DNA of 64,000 nucleotides, from NCBI RefSeq assembly GCF_963675585.1, contig NZ_OY776414.1, positions 3,885,001 through 3,949,000 on the forward strand, in the 5' to 3' direction. The notes under the pieces are model-generated. The model did not search any database and was not told where the DNA came from. It saw nothing but the letters and a program-made list of their open reading frames with translations. Both the position numbers and the translations under genes were made by a program. Within the stretch, counting starts at the first letter, position 1; each line of letters begins with the position of its first letter. Positions 9,687-18,631 of the stretch are shown piece after piece. Source of the stretch: an uncultured Draconibacterium sp. Its GTDB lineage: Bacteria; Bacteroidota; Bacteroidia; Bacteroidales; Prolixibacteraceae.

Positions 9687-10793
9687 TTAATTGCCCGCAG
9701 CATGCGGAATTCCGTTCTTTATTTCTACCAGTTGAACCTCTTTTTTCAGATTGCCTAAATTGTCGAATTCAATCTTTCCGGTAATTCCCTGATAACTAGC
9801 AGATCGAAGCCGGCTCTTAAATAATTCACGATCAAAACCCGATTTATTAATTTCTGCAAGAACAAAATGTGTAGCATCGTAGGCATAAGCAGCCGTTGCT
9901 CCCGGCAGTGTACCGTATTTCTTTTTAAATTTTTCGGAAAACAATTTCCCTTTTTCGCTGGTCCAGTAAACCGCGTCAATACCAATTACATCATCCAGGT
10001 TTTGCAGCTTAAATTCTTCGGTTAACGATTCTCCTGTTATTAGCCACGATCCATAAATTCTTATTTTTTCTACTTTCGCCAACTGTATAATTTTTGAAGC
10101 CCAGGCGGCGTCTCCAAACAATACAATTGCTTCCGTTTGCTGTTCCCGAAATCTACTTTTTAACGCATCGAGATTGGAATCTGAAGAGTAAACAAATTTA
10201 GCCGGCAAGTGAAACCCTTGTTCTTTCACTTCAGCTTCGAAGAATTTGGCGCCCGTTTCGGCATCGTAATCCGCATTGGAAATTACCAGCACGTTTGAAA
10301 AGTTACCGGTTTTATACATGTGTGTACAAAGTGCCTTTGCCTGCTGGATATTATTGGGAACGAGGCTAAAAAACCAGGGCACATAAGCTTGCGACAAAGT
10401 TGGGTCGGCAGCCCACGCAGAGACATAAACCACCTGCGTTTTGGCAATAACCTGTTCAGCCAAATGTGCATTTCTTCCATCGTGGCTCCCGATTATTGCA
10501 TACACCTGCTCGTTAAAAACCAAATCAACCGTTTGTTTTGCACCGGTTCCCCAGGGCCCTTCCATCGAACGGTTTACCAGCTTAAATTTTTTGTTTGATT
10601 GCGATTCTGAATTTGCTTCGTTGATTGCCAATTCGGCTGCCTGCCTCGCTTCCTTATAAGTACTGTCCGAAATTAGCAGTCCGACTTTGATTGTATCGGC
10701 CAAACCGGTAGTTGTTTGTGCACAGCCATATTCCGACTTTAAGAAAAGAAAACCAAGCAACCCAATCAAAACAATTATCTGCCGTCTGCACAT
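9687..10793 (-). CDS. Leu/Ile/Val-type periplasmic binding protein (Peripla_BP_6)
   Basis: A 368-aa exported protein with the type I periplasmic-binding fold of branched-chain amino acid receptors: DTIKVGLLISDSTYKEARQA opens the first lobe, VYAIIGSHDGRNAHLAEQVI is the ligand-contact region, and GITGKIEFDNLGN is the family's C-terminal signature. The ATG at 10793 (MCRRQIIVLIGLLGF) gives a plausible hydrophobic leader ending near GCAQ; an earlier in-frame start at 10817 adds only eight residues. No ABC permease or ATPase gene occurs anywhere in the block, so it is an orphan receptor or scavenging protein here. It is paired with the related 10847-12160 gene, 53 nt away. Confidence 0.85.
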   Translation of the reverse strand: MCRRQIIVLIGLLGFLFLKSEYGCAQTTTGLADTIKVGLLISDSTYKEARQAAELAINEANSESQSNKKFKLVNRSMEGPWGTGAKQTVDLVFNEQVYAIIGSHDGRNAHLAEQVIAKTQVVYVSAWAADPTLSQAYVPWFFSLVPNNIQQAKALCTHMYKTGNFSNVLVISNADYDAETGAKFFEAEVKEQGFHLPAKFVYSSDSNLDALKSRFREQQTEAIVLFGDAAWASKIIQLAKVEKIRIYGSWLITGESLTEEFKLQNLDDVIGIDAVYWTSEKGKLFSEKFKKKYGTLPGATAAYAYDATHFVLAEINKSGFDRELFKSRLRSASYQGITGKIEFDNLGNLKKEVQLVEIKNGIPHAAGN

Positions 10794-10846
10794 TTCTCCA
10801 ACTTTACAAATCCTCAATCAAAAAAAACAGAAATAAAAGCCGCACT

Positions 10847-12160
10847 TTAATATCCGGGCATTGCTTTCGAATGTCCCCTCTCCTTCATTTGTGCTGCCGG
10901 GAAAAATTTAAACTCCCCATTTTCCACTTCGGCCATAAATATTTCCCCGATATCGTTCCACGATGCGTCAAAAACAATTTTTCCGGTTACTCCTTCATAC
11001 CCCTGAAACGTTTTCAGGTCGGACAAAACATCGCGGATAAGCACACGATTTAATCCCACTTCTTCAACAGCTTTCAAAATAAGATTCATTCCATCGTAAG
11101 CATGTGCGGCAAAAACTTCCGGTTCCACCCCAAAACGTTTTGTATAGGCAGCATGGAATTGTTTTAAAGCCGGATTGTCGGCATTTGGATTGTACTGACA
11201 AGTTGTAACAACTCCGTTTGCAACATCTCCGGCCAGCTCCATAAACTGCGAAGAAACCATACGGTCGGAGCCGTAAACAGGTTGTTCCATTCCCATTTCG
11301 CGAAGTTGTTTTAAAATAAGCGCCGATTCGTTGGCACTAGCCCAAATCAAAATGGCATCAGGATTCGACTTTTTAATGTTTTCGAGCTGCATTTTAAAAT
11401 CGGTTTCGCCTTCATTAAATCGTTCTTCCATTCGAATGGGATGCCCCAAACGAACGGCAACACCGGCAAATTCCATCACACCAACTCTACCATAACGACT
11501 GTTGGTACGTATTACTGCCACACGATCGTGCCCTTTTTGATTGTAAATGTAATCGGCCAAAGCGTAACCACTTTGCCGGTCGTCGCTAATTACCCGGATT
11601 ACCCATGGAATATTTGTCTCGGTAAAAGTTGGATCGGGATCGCCGGTACACACCATCATCATTTCGGTTTTAAGAGTAGCACGCAATGCCACATGCGAAA
11701 CAATGTCGTCTATCGAACCAAGCCAAACCCAAACTCCTTCGTCATCCATTTTAATTACTTCGTTGGCAGCAGCACCCCACAAACCAACATCGTTGTGTTC
11801 CATTAATTTGTATGGAATTCCTTTGTACCCTCCGGCAGCGTTGGCTTCTTCAATGGCGAGCAGAGAACCGTTTAGCATCTGTTGCCCCAGCGGTACAAGT
11901 GGTGAATTATCGAGTGGACCCAAAAAACCAATTCGTACTTCGTCAAGATTGGTTGGTTCCGGTTTTTCGCGGCCTGCACCATGAAATTCAATGGGTTCAA
12001 CAAAATGGTATTTATACGCCTTTTGAAAATTATTATAGGGGAAAACACTGTCGGGAGTATTGCCATACATCAATTTGCTCTCCTGGGCTTTTGCAGTGCC
12101 AGTGCAAAGCATCAAGAATGCAAAAACCAAATAAGTTGCCAGGTAATATATACTTCTCAT
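10847..12160 (-). CDS. Leu/Ile/Val-type periplasmic binding protein (Peripla_BP_6), second copy
   Basis: A 437-aa exported receptor. The ATG at 12160 yields a clean signal peptide (MRSIYYLATYLVFAFLML, cleavage after AKA); the longer frame back to 12232 would overlap the upstream propeller gene and hide the leader. Typical family segments are VRIGFLGPLDNSPLVPLGQQ, LLAIEEANAAGGYKGIPY, DRVAVIRTNSRYGRVG and GVTGKIVFDASWNDIG. It is only loosely similar to its neighbour at 9687-10793, so the two may bind different ligands. As with the neighbour, no permease or ATPase is nearby. The 23-nt gap to the upstream propeller gene supports one transcript. Amino acid or carboxylate ligands are typical for the family; which one applies here is unknown. 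Confidence 0.87.
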   Translation of the reverse strand: MRSIYYLATYLVFAFLMLCTGTAKAQESKLMYGNTPDSVFPYNNFQKAYKYHFVEPIEFHGAGREKPEPTNLDEVRIGFLGPLDNSPLVPLGQQMLNGSLLAIEEANAAGGYKGIPYKLMEHNDVGLWGAAANEVIKMDDEGVWVWLGSIDDIVSHVALRATLKTEMMMVCTGDPDPTFTETNIPWVIRVISDDRQSGYALADYIYNQKGHDRVAVIRTNSRYGRVGVMEFAGVAVRLGHPIRMEERFNEGETDFKMQLENIKKSNPDAILIWASANESALILKQLREMGMEQPVYGSDRMVSSQFMELAGDVANGVVTTCQYNPNADNPALKQFHAAYTKRFGVEPEVFAAHAYDGMNLILKAVEEVGLNRVLIRDVLSDLKTFQGYEGVTGKIVFDASWNDIGEIFMAEVENGEFKFFPAAQMKERGHSKAMPGY

Positions 12161-12183
12161 TGTATTGCGTTTTTTCGTTTGCG

Positions 12184-13290
12184 TTATTTGATCAATTCGC
12201 CACGGCTTAAACCGTATGAAGTTGCCACCCAAATTACATCGTCTTTCACATCCACACCCAATATAAAATTGTGCGAGATAGAAGGAGACAAAGCTTTCTC
12301 CTGTTTTTTACCATCCTGAAGCAGGACCGCTCTTCCGTTTGCGTTTTTTTCGTTTTTGTAATAGCTTACCCAGGTATCTCCATCGGTTACTGTTAATCCC
12401 TGATCGGTACAAATAAAAGCGTAGTCTCCGTCAGCTTTTATAAAATTTATAAAATTACTTGCGAGGCCACTGTCGTGATCAAAATAACCTTTCCAGTGCA
12501 CACCATCGTAACGGCTTAAGCCAAAATATGTAGCCACCCATAGATTTCCGTTTGCAAATGAAGTTCCGGTGGTAATGTCGTGAACAACGCCATCATCGGG
12601 GAAAAGATCTATTTCCATATTTCCGTCAGGATCAGTATAATCTCTGAAATGTTTGGTTTTTTTGTTGTATTCGATAATACCACCACCCCAGGCTGCGATA
12701 AAAATTTTTTCGTCGCCGGAACAAACACTGTATGTCCATGGCTCGTGCATTGGAGCATTCTCTTCGGTAAAAATTTCCCACTCTTTTGTGTAAGTATCCA
12801 ATTTCCCGGCACCTCCCCCTGTTGCCATCCATACATCTTTGCCATCGCAAGCTACCGAATACACCAAATCGTTTGGCATTCCACTGTTCATTTGGGTAAA
12901 ACTCTCGAAGCGTCCACCCGACCAACGTGTTAATCCTCCCATTGTACCCAGCCAAACATCTCCGGTTAATTCACTTATGTCAATTGCGATTACACCATTG
13001 TGTGCCAATCCGTCTGATGTTGTGTATGTCGTCCATTTACCATCTTCAAAAACGGCTAACCCTTCATGCGTACCGACCAAAACACGGTCGCCATCAACCC
13101 TTACTGCGTAGGTTTTATTGCCAGGCAGTCCATCAGCTTTAGTGAAATTCTTCCAATTGCCAAACATTGGAAACGATTTGTTCTCTTTGCTGTCGGACTT
13201 TTCAGTGCTGATTGTAAAACCAAAAGAAACGTATGCAAGGAACAGGATAATTCCAATGCTAAAAAATAAGTTAGTTTGTTTCGTTTTCAT
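12184..13290 (-). CDS. Secreted Reg_prop-type beta-propeller protein
   Basis: A 368-aa protein with an N-terminal signal segment (MKTKQTNLFFSIGIILFLAY) and repeated blades like the periplasmic two-component-regulator propeller: DGLPGNKTYAV, VLVGTHEGLAVFEDGKWTTY, VWLGTMGGLTRWSGGRFESF, LWVATYFGLSRYDGVHWKGY and a final VIWVATSYGLSRGEL. About seven blades can be counted, enough for one closed propeller. There is no kinase, transmembrane or Y_Y_Y domain, so it is a free-standing propeller and not a hybrid sensor. Lying between a heme-protein gene and the two binding-protein genes with gaps near 24 nt, it is probably a surface or periplasmic partner of this system. Ligand unknown. Confidence 0.82.
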   Translation of the reverse strand: MKTKQTNLFFSIGIILFLAYVSFGFTISTEKSDSKENKSFPMFGNWKNFTKADGLPGNKTYAVRVDGDRVLVGTHEGLAVFEDGKWTTYTTSDGLAHNGVIAIDISELTGDVWLGTMGGLTRWSGGRFESFTQMNSGMPNDLVYSVACDGKDVWMATGGGAGKLDTYTKEWEIFTEENAPMHEPWTYSVCSGDEKIFIAAWGGGIIEYNKKTKHFRDYTDPDGNMEIDLFPDDGVVHDITTGTSFANGNLWVATYFGLSRYDGVHWKGYFDHDSGLASNFINFIKADGDYAFICTDQGLTVTDGDTWVSYYKNEKNANGRAVLLQDGKKQEKALSPSISHNFILGVDVKDDVIWVATSYGLSRGELIK

Positions 13291-13314
13291 ATATAGTTTA
13301 GTTTTAGTTCGACA

Positions 13315-15339
13315 TTATAACGATGCGTTTAAAGCTTTTTCTTTTTGATGTTCATAGCTTGCACTGCGCAATGATTTTAAGTAATTAATGAGGTCGTTCA
13401 ACTCCATTTTTGTCATGTCGTTTACAACTCCGTGCTCATCTTCTCCTCCATAAAGTGTCCATATTTCTTCAAGCGTTTGTGCTCTGCCGTCGTGCAAATA
13501 GGGCGGCGAAGCAAAAATATTATTCAGGTGTGGTGTATCAAACTGAATACTGTCGTCCGATTCGGCCAACGTGCCAACATCTGCCAACTTAAAATTGGTA
13601 TAAAACGGAGCCGGATGACAGGTAACACATCTGCCGTTTTCGGGTATCATTTTGCCATTGCCATCTACGCTACGCTCAAAAATTTCTTTCCCACGTTTTT
13701 GCGAGGCAGTTAGTTCTCCTGTTTTGTTGTACATTAAGTTTGGTGGATTTTTAATGCCCGTTAAAATAAACGAAGTAAGAGCATCCAAATCGGGATAACA
13801 AAATGCTTCAGTACGAGTTAACACGGTTGAAAAGCGCATTCCGTCTTGTTTATACACAGTTTGATTTTTCCCGTTCCATTTAAAAGGCGCGGTACCATTA
13901 ATTTCGCGAAGCGATTGTGTATTGGTTACGTTACGCCCCATGTCTTTTCCGGCCATATTATACACCAAACCATCTTCGTGGTAATCGGGGTGGCAAGTGT
14001 AACACGAATATTGATGTTGAAATGTGCCACCGGCATTTACAAACAATCTTCTGCCTTTGCGGGCAACCGTAATTTTTTCGGGACCACCCAAATCTATCGT
14101 TGTCAAAGGTTCCAGTTGATCAACATCAATTACCGCAATTCTGTCTTCCAGTTGCTCGGCAACATATAATCGGGAACCATCTTTCGAAATGCTCATGCCT
14201 TTTGGGCAGGCACCTGTTGGAATTCGCTTGACAACATACTTTCGGCTAAATGCCAGATCATTTGCAAAATAATCCAACTGTTCCCGGGTATATTCTTTTA
14301 GGATTGTTCGGATTTCTTCCAAATCGATCACCGAAATTGTATTTACACCCGAGCTCGACACAAAAGCTTTTTTCCCGTCAGGCGTAACAACAACATCATA
14401 AGGATCGGAATAATACGCATTGGGTTCGTCGAGTAAAAGCTGAATAACGCGGCCATTTTCGCCCTGTTCTATAATTCCAATTCCGTGGTTCATCATCCAG
14501 CCTCGTTCTACCTGAACCATTGGAACAAGATTTTTAGGACGAATCAGCGAAAGCAGCGCTAAATCTCCGGAAGGAGTAAAGCTAATGTTCTCCATCAAAT
14601 AGGCAGAACCAACGCCAATTACATTTTTCACACGTTTTTTTTGGGCATCGTATTCAATCACTTCGGTAACAAGCGGTTCTCCGTATGGCACCATATTCCC
14701 TCGTCTGCCCGAAACATAAACCTTACCGCCATCGGGCGAAACAGCAATTCCGGCTGGATCGAATGCAGCAGGCAGGCGTTTAATTTCCTTTTTCTTATTG
14801 AGATCGATCACCGTAAGATCCGAACTAAAGGTATTTACCACAAACAGGAATTTTTCATCTTTACTCAGTGTAATCCCCGATGGTCCGTTTCCGGTTTCAA
14901 GCGTATCGGTAACAGTTCCGTTAGCCAAATCAACCACCGAAACATTATCGGCCCACTGGTTACTTACATAGGCAATGTTTCCATCGTTTGTTAAAACAAT
15001 ACTATGCGGATGATTATCGACCGGAATGTGTTGAAGTACCTGCTTCTTTTCAATATCGGTTACCAGAAGTTCGTTTGCATCCTGAGCCACAACATAAAGT
15101 TGAGTCCCATCATTCGACACAGCTGTGTTATAAGGCGATAGATAATCTTTGTTTACCAGTTTATAGATTATACCATCACTTTTTTTATACAGGTGACAAT
15201 TCAGACAAAGTAGCGGATGATCCTCAGCCGCAGTCATATAATTTACATGAGCACGCGCATGTTTTCGACCGGGAAAATAAACCAGCAATCCCAAAACAAC
15301 CACAAGCCCTGCAAGCACAAATAATTTCTGTCTTTTCAT
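13315..15339 (-). CDS. YVTN beta-propeller fused to MauG/cytochrome c peroxidase-like domain
   Basis: A 674-aa membrane-anchored c-type cytochrome. The ATG at 15339 has a clear GGAGG six bases upstream; the alternative TTG at 15354 lacks this. A hydrophobic anchor at residues ~5-22 is followed by a first heme site (CLNCH, residues 45-49). A YVTN/YncE-type propeller comes next (DGNIAYVSNQWADNVSVVDL, GKKAFVSSSGVNTISVIDL). Then come two more CXXCH sites near residues 445 (CYTCH) and 570 (CVTCH), with the MauG-family tail DTPHLNNIFASPPYLHDGRA. Three hemes in total. MauG-like enzymes carry out peroxide-dependent oxidation outside the cytoplasm. The neighbouring gene also encodes a heme propeller, and a haloperoxidase-type gene lies in the same block. 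Substrate unknown. Confidence 0.87.
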   Translation of the reverse strand: MKRQKLFVLAGLVVVLGLLVYFPGRKHARAHVNYMTAAEDHPLLCLNCHLYKKSDGIIYKLVNKDYLSPYNTAVSNDGTQLYVVAQDANELLVTDIEKKQVLQHIPVDNHPHSIVLTNDGNIAYVSNQWADNVSVVDLANGTVTDTLETGNGPSGITLSKDEKFLFVVNTFSSDLTVIDLNKKKEIKRLPAAFDPAGIAVSPDGGKVYVSGRRGNMVPYGEPLVTEVIEYDAQKKRVKNVIGVGSAYLMENISFTPSGDLALLSLIRPKNLVPMVQVERGWMMNHGIGIIEQGENGRVIQLLLDEPNAYYSDPYDVVVTPDGKKAFVSSSGVNTISVIDLEEIRTILKEYTREQLDYFANDLAFSRKYVVKRIPTGACPKGMSISKDGSRLYVAEQLEDRIAVIDVDQLEPLTTIDLGGPEKITVARKGRRLFVNAGGTFQHQYSCYTCHPDYHEDGLVYNMAGKDMGRNVTNTQSLREINGTAPFKWNGKNQTVYKQDGMRFSTVLTRTEAFCYPDLDALTSFILTGIKNPPNLMYNKTGELTASQKRGKEIFERSVDGNGKMIPENGRCVTCHPAPFYTNFKLADVGTLAESDDSIQFDTPHLNNIFASPPYLHDGRAQTLEEIWTLYGGEDEHGVVNDMTKMELNDLINYLKSLRSASYEHQKEKALNASL

Positions 15340-15354
15340 CGTATTCCTCCTCAA

Positions 15355-16752
15355 TTATTTGTTCAGCGTTTTTTGTACAGGTATCAAAACCGGATCTTTA
15401 CGCACTGAGATCGGCTGCTGATTAAAAGGAGAAATCTCTGTTCCGGTATGGCAACCTACACAAGCCCGGCGCTCGTTTGGTCGAATGTAATACCAGCTCC
15501 CGGGTCCTTTAATCAGCTCTCCCCCAGCCGAAAGCGTTTGAATACGAAAGGGAAGATTGGCATCGACTTTTAAATAAAAAGAGCCATCACTTTCTGCATT
15601 AACCTTTCCAAGTGATCCTTCGGTTCCAATAATCTCAATTTTTTGCGCCTTTTGTTTGTCGTCAATTGCCATCGACTCCAATCCGCTAAAATTAATATCC
15701 TGACACATTAACAATCCTGTTTCTTCCGATGAGTTAACTTCGCTTGGCAAATTCCTGGGGCGTTCGTATGCTTGAATAAAAAGCGCATCAAGCACATCAA
15801 ATTCTTCGTACTGCCATATTTCGGTTAAGACATGCATTTCAACATCGTACGAATAAAGCTGAAATTCCTGGGCAGATTCTGATAGGTAAGATGTTAACAG
15901 TTGTCCGTTTTGCCCAGGACGCACAAACAAAAAGTCACCGGCAAGTTCCGGGCTCAGTACATTTCGGCTATGAAACGGCATATTGTAATCCACCGAAACC
16001 AAATCCGATTTTTTAGTGTTCCCATTTTCCGATACAAATACAATTTTACCATCATTTGTTTCGTGCGCCGAACTGCGAAAAATTTCCATCTCGTTATGCG
16101 CACAAAACAATTCCAGTTTTGTACCGTCGGGACGCATTACCATAAATTTATCGTCACCAACCAAGGGATAAACCTGTTGTGTAATTGACAGCACACGGCC
16201 ATCTTTTAATACCGACAAGGCTGTGTGATTTTGCGGATCGTAACTTACTTGTTGAATTTGTGAACCGTCGAGTTTCCCCTGAAAAACGGCAAAGCTGTTT
16301 TTTACCGTATCGTTTTTCAGGAAACTGCTAAACACAAAACGATCGCCCGGCAAATACACCGGACTGATACAATCTTCTGTAAAATGACTCAATTGTTGTG
16401 CTTGCAAACCGGAAAGTGTCATTTCCCAGATTTGCCACTTATCAGAGACCGATTTCTGAGCAGAAAACAACATCCTTTTTCCATCGTATGAAAGTTCGGG
16501 TGCCGTTGCCGCGAAAAAATCGTTGGTCAATTCGATTGGATTAGCATTGGGTGACTCAGGGTGAATTGCAACAATCTTTGAGCCGGCAACATATCCGTTT
16601 TCACCCAAAACTGTTAATCCTGAAGTATTTGTTGGTTGCACAGCAACCAGCAACATCCCATCAAACGATTGAGTTGAACATGAAAAGCCAAAAAATACCA
16701 ATACCAGCCAACCAAATAAATGCGTTCCACCTGCTTTATACTCCCAATTCAT
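15355..16752 (-). CDS. PD40 beta-propeller lipoprotein with one c-heme site (hydrazine-synthase-alpha-like)
   Basis: A 465-aa protein with a hydrophobic leader and a lipobox-like FGFSC. PD40/TolB-type blades follow (LSYDGKRMLFSAQK, GKIVFVSENGNTKK, GRVLSITQQVYPLVG). The C-terminal part resembles the middle domain of hydrazine synthase alpha-like proteins and carries a single heme motif, CVGCH, at residues 431-435, preceded by RPNERRA. The ATG at 16752 has GGAG four bases upstream and starts next to the stop of the upstream ASPIC gene; a start at 16767 has no such site. This is not evidence for anammox chemistry: related PD40-CXXCH proteins are found in many Bacteroidota and Planctomycetes with no known reaction. 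It is probably a periplasmic redox partner of the adjacent three-heme protein. Confidence 0.75.
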   Translation of the reverse strand: MNWEYKAGGTHLFGWLVLVFFGFSCSTQSFDGMLLVAVQPTNTSGLTVLGENGYVAGSKIVAIHPESPNANPIELTNDFFAATAPELSYDGKRMLFSAQKSVSDKWQIWEMTLSGLQAQQLSHFTEDCISPVYLPGDRFVFSSFLKNDTVKNSFAVFQGKLDGSQIQQVSYDPQNHTALSVLKDGRVLSITQQVYPLVGDDKFMVMRPDGTKLELFCAHNEMEIFRSSAHETNDGKIVFVSENGNTKKSDLVSVDYNMPFHSRNVLSPELAGDFLFVRPGQNGQLLTSYLSESAQEFQLYSYDVEMHVLTEIWQYEEFDVLDALFIQAYERPRNLPSEVNSSEETGLLMCQDINFSGLESMAIDDKQKAQKIEIIGTEGSLGKVNAESDGSFYLKVDANLPFRIQTLSAGGELIKGPGSWYYIRPNERRACVGCHTGTEISPFNQQPISVRKDPVLIPVQKTLNK

Positions 16753-16753
16753 T

Positions 16754-18445
16754 CTACTCCGATTCATTTATGGTTAAAATCTGATTGACTTTTACATCTG
16801 TAAGTACCTGCTCTTTCCCTGAAGGCCATTTTATCGACAACTTGTCAATCGTTTCACTTTTCCCCAGACCAAAATGTATTCTTGGATCGTTTTGTGACAA
16901 ATAACCGGTGGTACTTTTCTTTTGTGCCATTTGGGTTTTACCCTCAGCAAGAAGACTTATTTCGGCACCCACTCCATCGCGGTTGCTTTCGCTACCCACC
17001 AATTTAAGCGTAATCCAATTGTTTTGATTGCCCTTATTGTTTCTGATAAACTTACACTGGTTGCCTATATTCACCACAAAAACATCAATGTCTCCGTCGT
17101 TATCGTAATCTCCTAAACAGGCTCCTCTTCCAACATTCTCTTCTTTAAAATAGTCGCTTAATTCAACCGAAACATCTTCAAATTTTCCGTTTCCTACGTT
17201 TTCAAACAATTGGTCTTCGTGCCCGTATAAGTGTTTTAACTCGCCGTTACTTTTAAAAATATCTGCATCGCCATCGTTGTCGTAATCCAAAAAACTGGAT
17301 GACCATCCAACAAACTGACCGGCTGCCACAGAAATTCCGGAGACATACGAACGGTCGTTAAATACACCATTCCCAAGGTTTTCATAAAGGGAACAATAGT
17401 TATCGTCCGAAAGGAACATGTCAATCATTCCATCGCCATTGTAATCGGCAAAATCCACCGACATACTTACTGTAGCTTCTCCGGCCTGGCTAAACCCGGT
17501 TCCCGACATGGTTCCTTTGTCGGTAAAACCTTTCCCCGCATTATTATGCCATAAATAGTTTACTGTATGATCGTTTGCCACATAAATATCCATGTATCCG
17601 TCGCTGTCGTAATCCACTGCTCCAACTCCCATGGCTCTGCCATCCAAATCGGTAATTCCCATAGCGGCTGTTACATCTTCAAACGATCCATTGCCTTTGT
17701 TATGAAATAAAATATCGGCCTCACTGTCGTAAGCCAGCGGCCCGGGAAATCCGTCGGGAGCATAAAAGTATTTATACTCCGGATCGAACTTAAGGTAATT
17801 CCCAACGTACAGATCCAAAAATCCGTCTTTATCGAAATCAAACCAGGCCGCTCCAACACTAAAAAAATCGCCTCCGCTAATTTTAGCCCGCTTCGTAACA
17901 TCCGAAAATGTTCCGTCTCCATCGTTATGATACAGCGTATTTTCGCCGTAATTACTTAAATAAATATCGGGATAACCATCGTTGTCATAATCTCCCACAG
18001 TAATTCCCAAACTGTACCACGGTCCGCCAACACCTGCGTCTTCTGTTACATCCTGAAAAGTTCCGTTTCCCAGATTCCGATACAAATGGTTGTGTGGTAC
18101 TTCCTTTGGTTTCTCACCCCCACTAAGTCCTTCAATCCATGTTCCGTTGCAGGTATAAATGTCAATAAAACCATCCTGATCAAAATCAAGAAAGGCAGTA
18201 CCAACGCCACTCGACTCCACAATGTTACTTAGTTCTTCGTCGCCAATTGAATGGACAAAGTCTAATCCAATCTGTGCACCTATTTCCTGAAAAAACGCGT
18301 CATTTGCCGGTGGCGAATCGAGTTTAACAGTAGTGTTTTGGGATGACTTTTGTGGTTGACAACCGGCAAGGACTAGAACTACACTCAAAAACAAGAGTTG
18401 TACACAAATATGCCAGTGCCTAAAATATTCAATTACCTGCTTCAT
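16754..18445 (-). CDS. CRTAC1-type lipoprotein (FG-GAP repeats, C-terminal ASPIC/UnbV)
   Basis: A 563-aa lipoprotein. The ATG at 18445 places the lipobox (LAGC) at a normal distance; the frame back to 18478 would put 11 extra residues before it. FG-GAP repeats carry calcium loops (FLDFDQDGFIDIYTCNG, VGDYDNDGYPDIYLSNYG, AVDYDSDGYMDIYVAN, LGDYDNDGDIDVFVVN). The C-terminal ASPIC/UnbV domain contains DPRIHFGLGKSETIDKLSIK. It has the same architecture as 4431-6089 and is clearly its paralogue. The 187-nt gap upstream, to the SRPBCC gene, is one of the two largest inside the block. It contains the inverted repeat AAAGTGA/TCACTTT (18579-18585 and 18613-18619), so an internal promoter or processing site there is possible. 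Confidence 0.87.
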   Translation of the reverse strand: MKQVIEYFRHWHICVQLLFLSVVLVLAGCQPQKSSQNTTVKLDSPPANDAFFQEIGAQIGLDFVHSIGDEELSNIVESSGVGTAFLDFDQDGFIDIYTCNGTWIEGLSGGEKPKEVPHNHLYRNLGNGTFQDVTEDAGVGGPWYSLGITVGDYDNDGYPDIYLSNYGENTLYHNDGDGTFSDVTKRAKISGGDFFSVGAAWFDFDKDGFLDLYVGNYLKFDPEYKYFYAPDGFPGPLAYDSEADILFHNKGNGSFEDVTAAMGITDLDGRAMGVGAVDYDSDGYMDIYVANDHTVNYLWHNNAGKGFTDKGTMSGTGFSQAGEATVSMSVDFADYNGDGMIDMFLSDDNYCSLYENLGNGVFNDRSYVSGISVAAGQFVGWSSSFLDYDNDGDADIFKSNGELKHLYGHEDQLFENVGNGKFEDVSVELSDYFKEENVGRGACLGDYDNDGDIDVFVVNIGNQCKFIRNNKGNQNNWITLKLVGSESNRDGVGAEISLLAEGKTQMAQKKSTTGYLSQNDPRIHFGLGKSETIDKLSIKWPSGKEQVLTDVKVNQILTINESE

Positions 18446-18631
18446 ATTAAAAGTTATATATTCGAATTTAAATGCCAAATATTGACCTTATGTTTGTTTT
18501 AAAAATTAATATTGCAATGCTAACAAACAACTCAACATACGACATCCGCATTTATTCTTCTTCGTATTCAAGCACTTAAAAGTGACAAAAAAATAATAGA
18601 ATACAAAAAATTTCACTTTGTTTTATACCAC

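Noticed and set aside
9687-12160. Complete branched-chain amino acid ABC transporter
   Set aside because: Only the binding-protein genes are present; no permease or ATPase lies within the window.
15355-16752. Hydrazine synthase and anammox metabolism
   Set aside because: Only a distant propeller-plus-CXXCH resemblance; no HzsB/C or other anammox genes, and this protein family is widespread in non-anammox bacteria.
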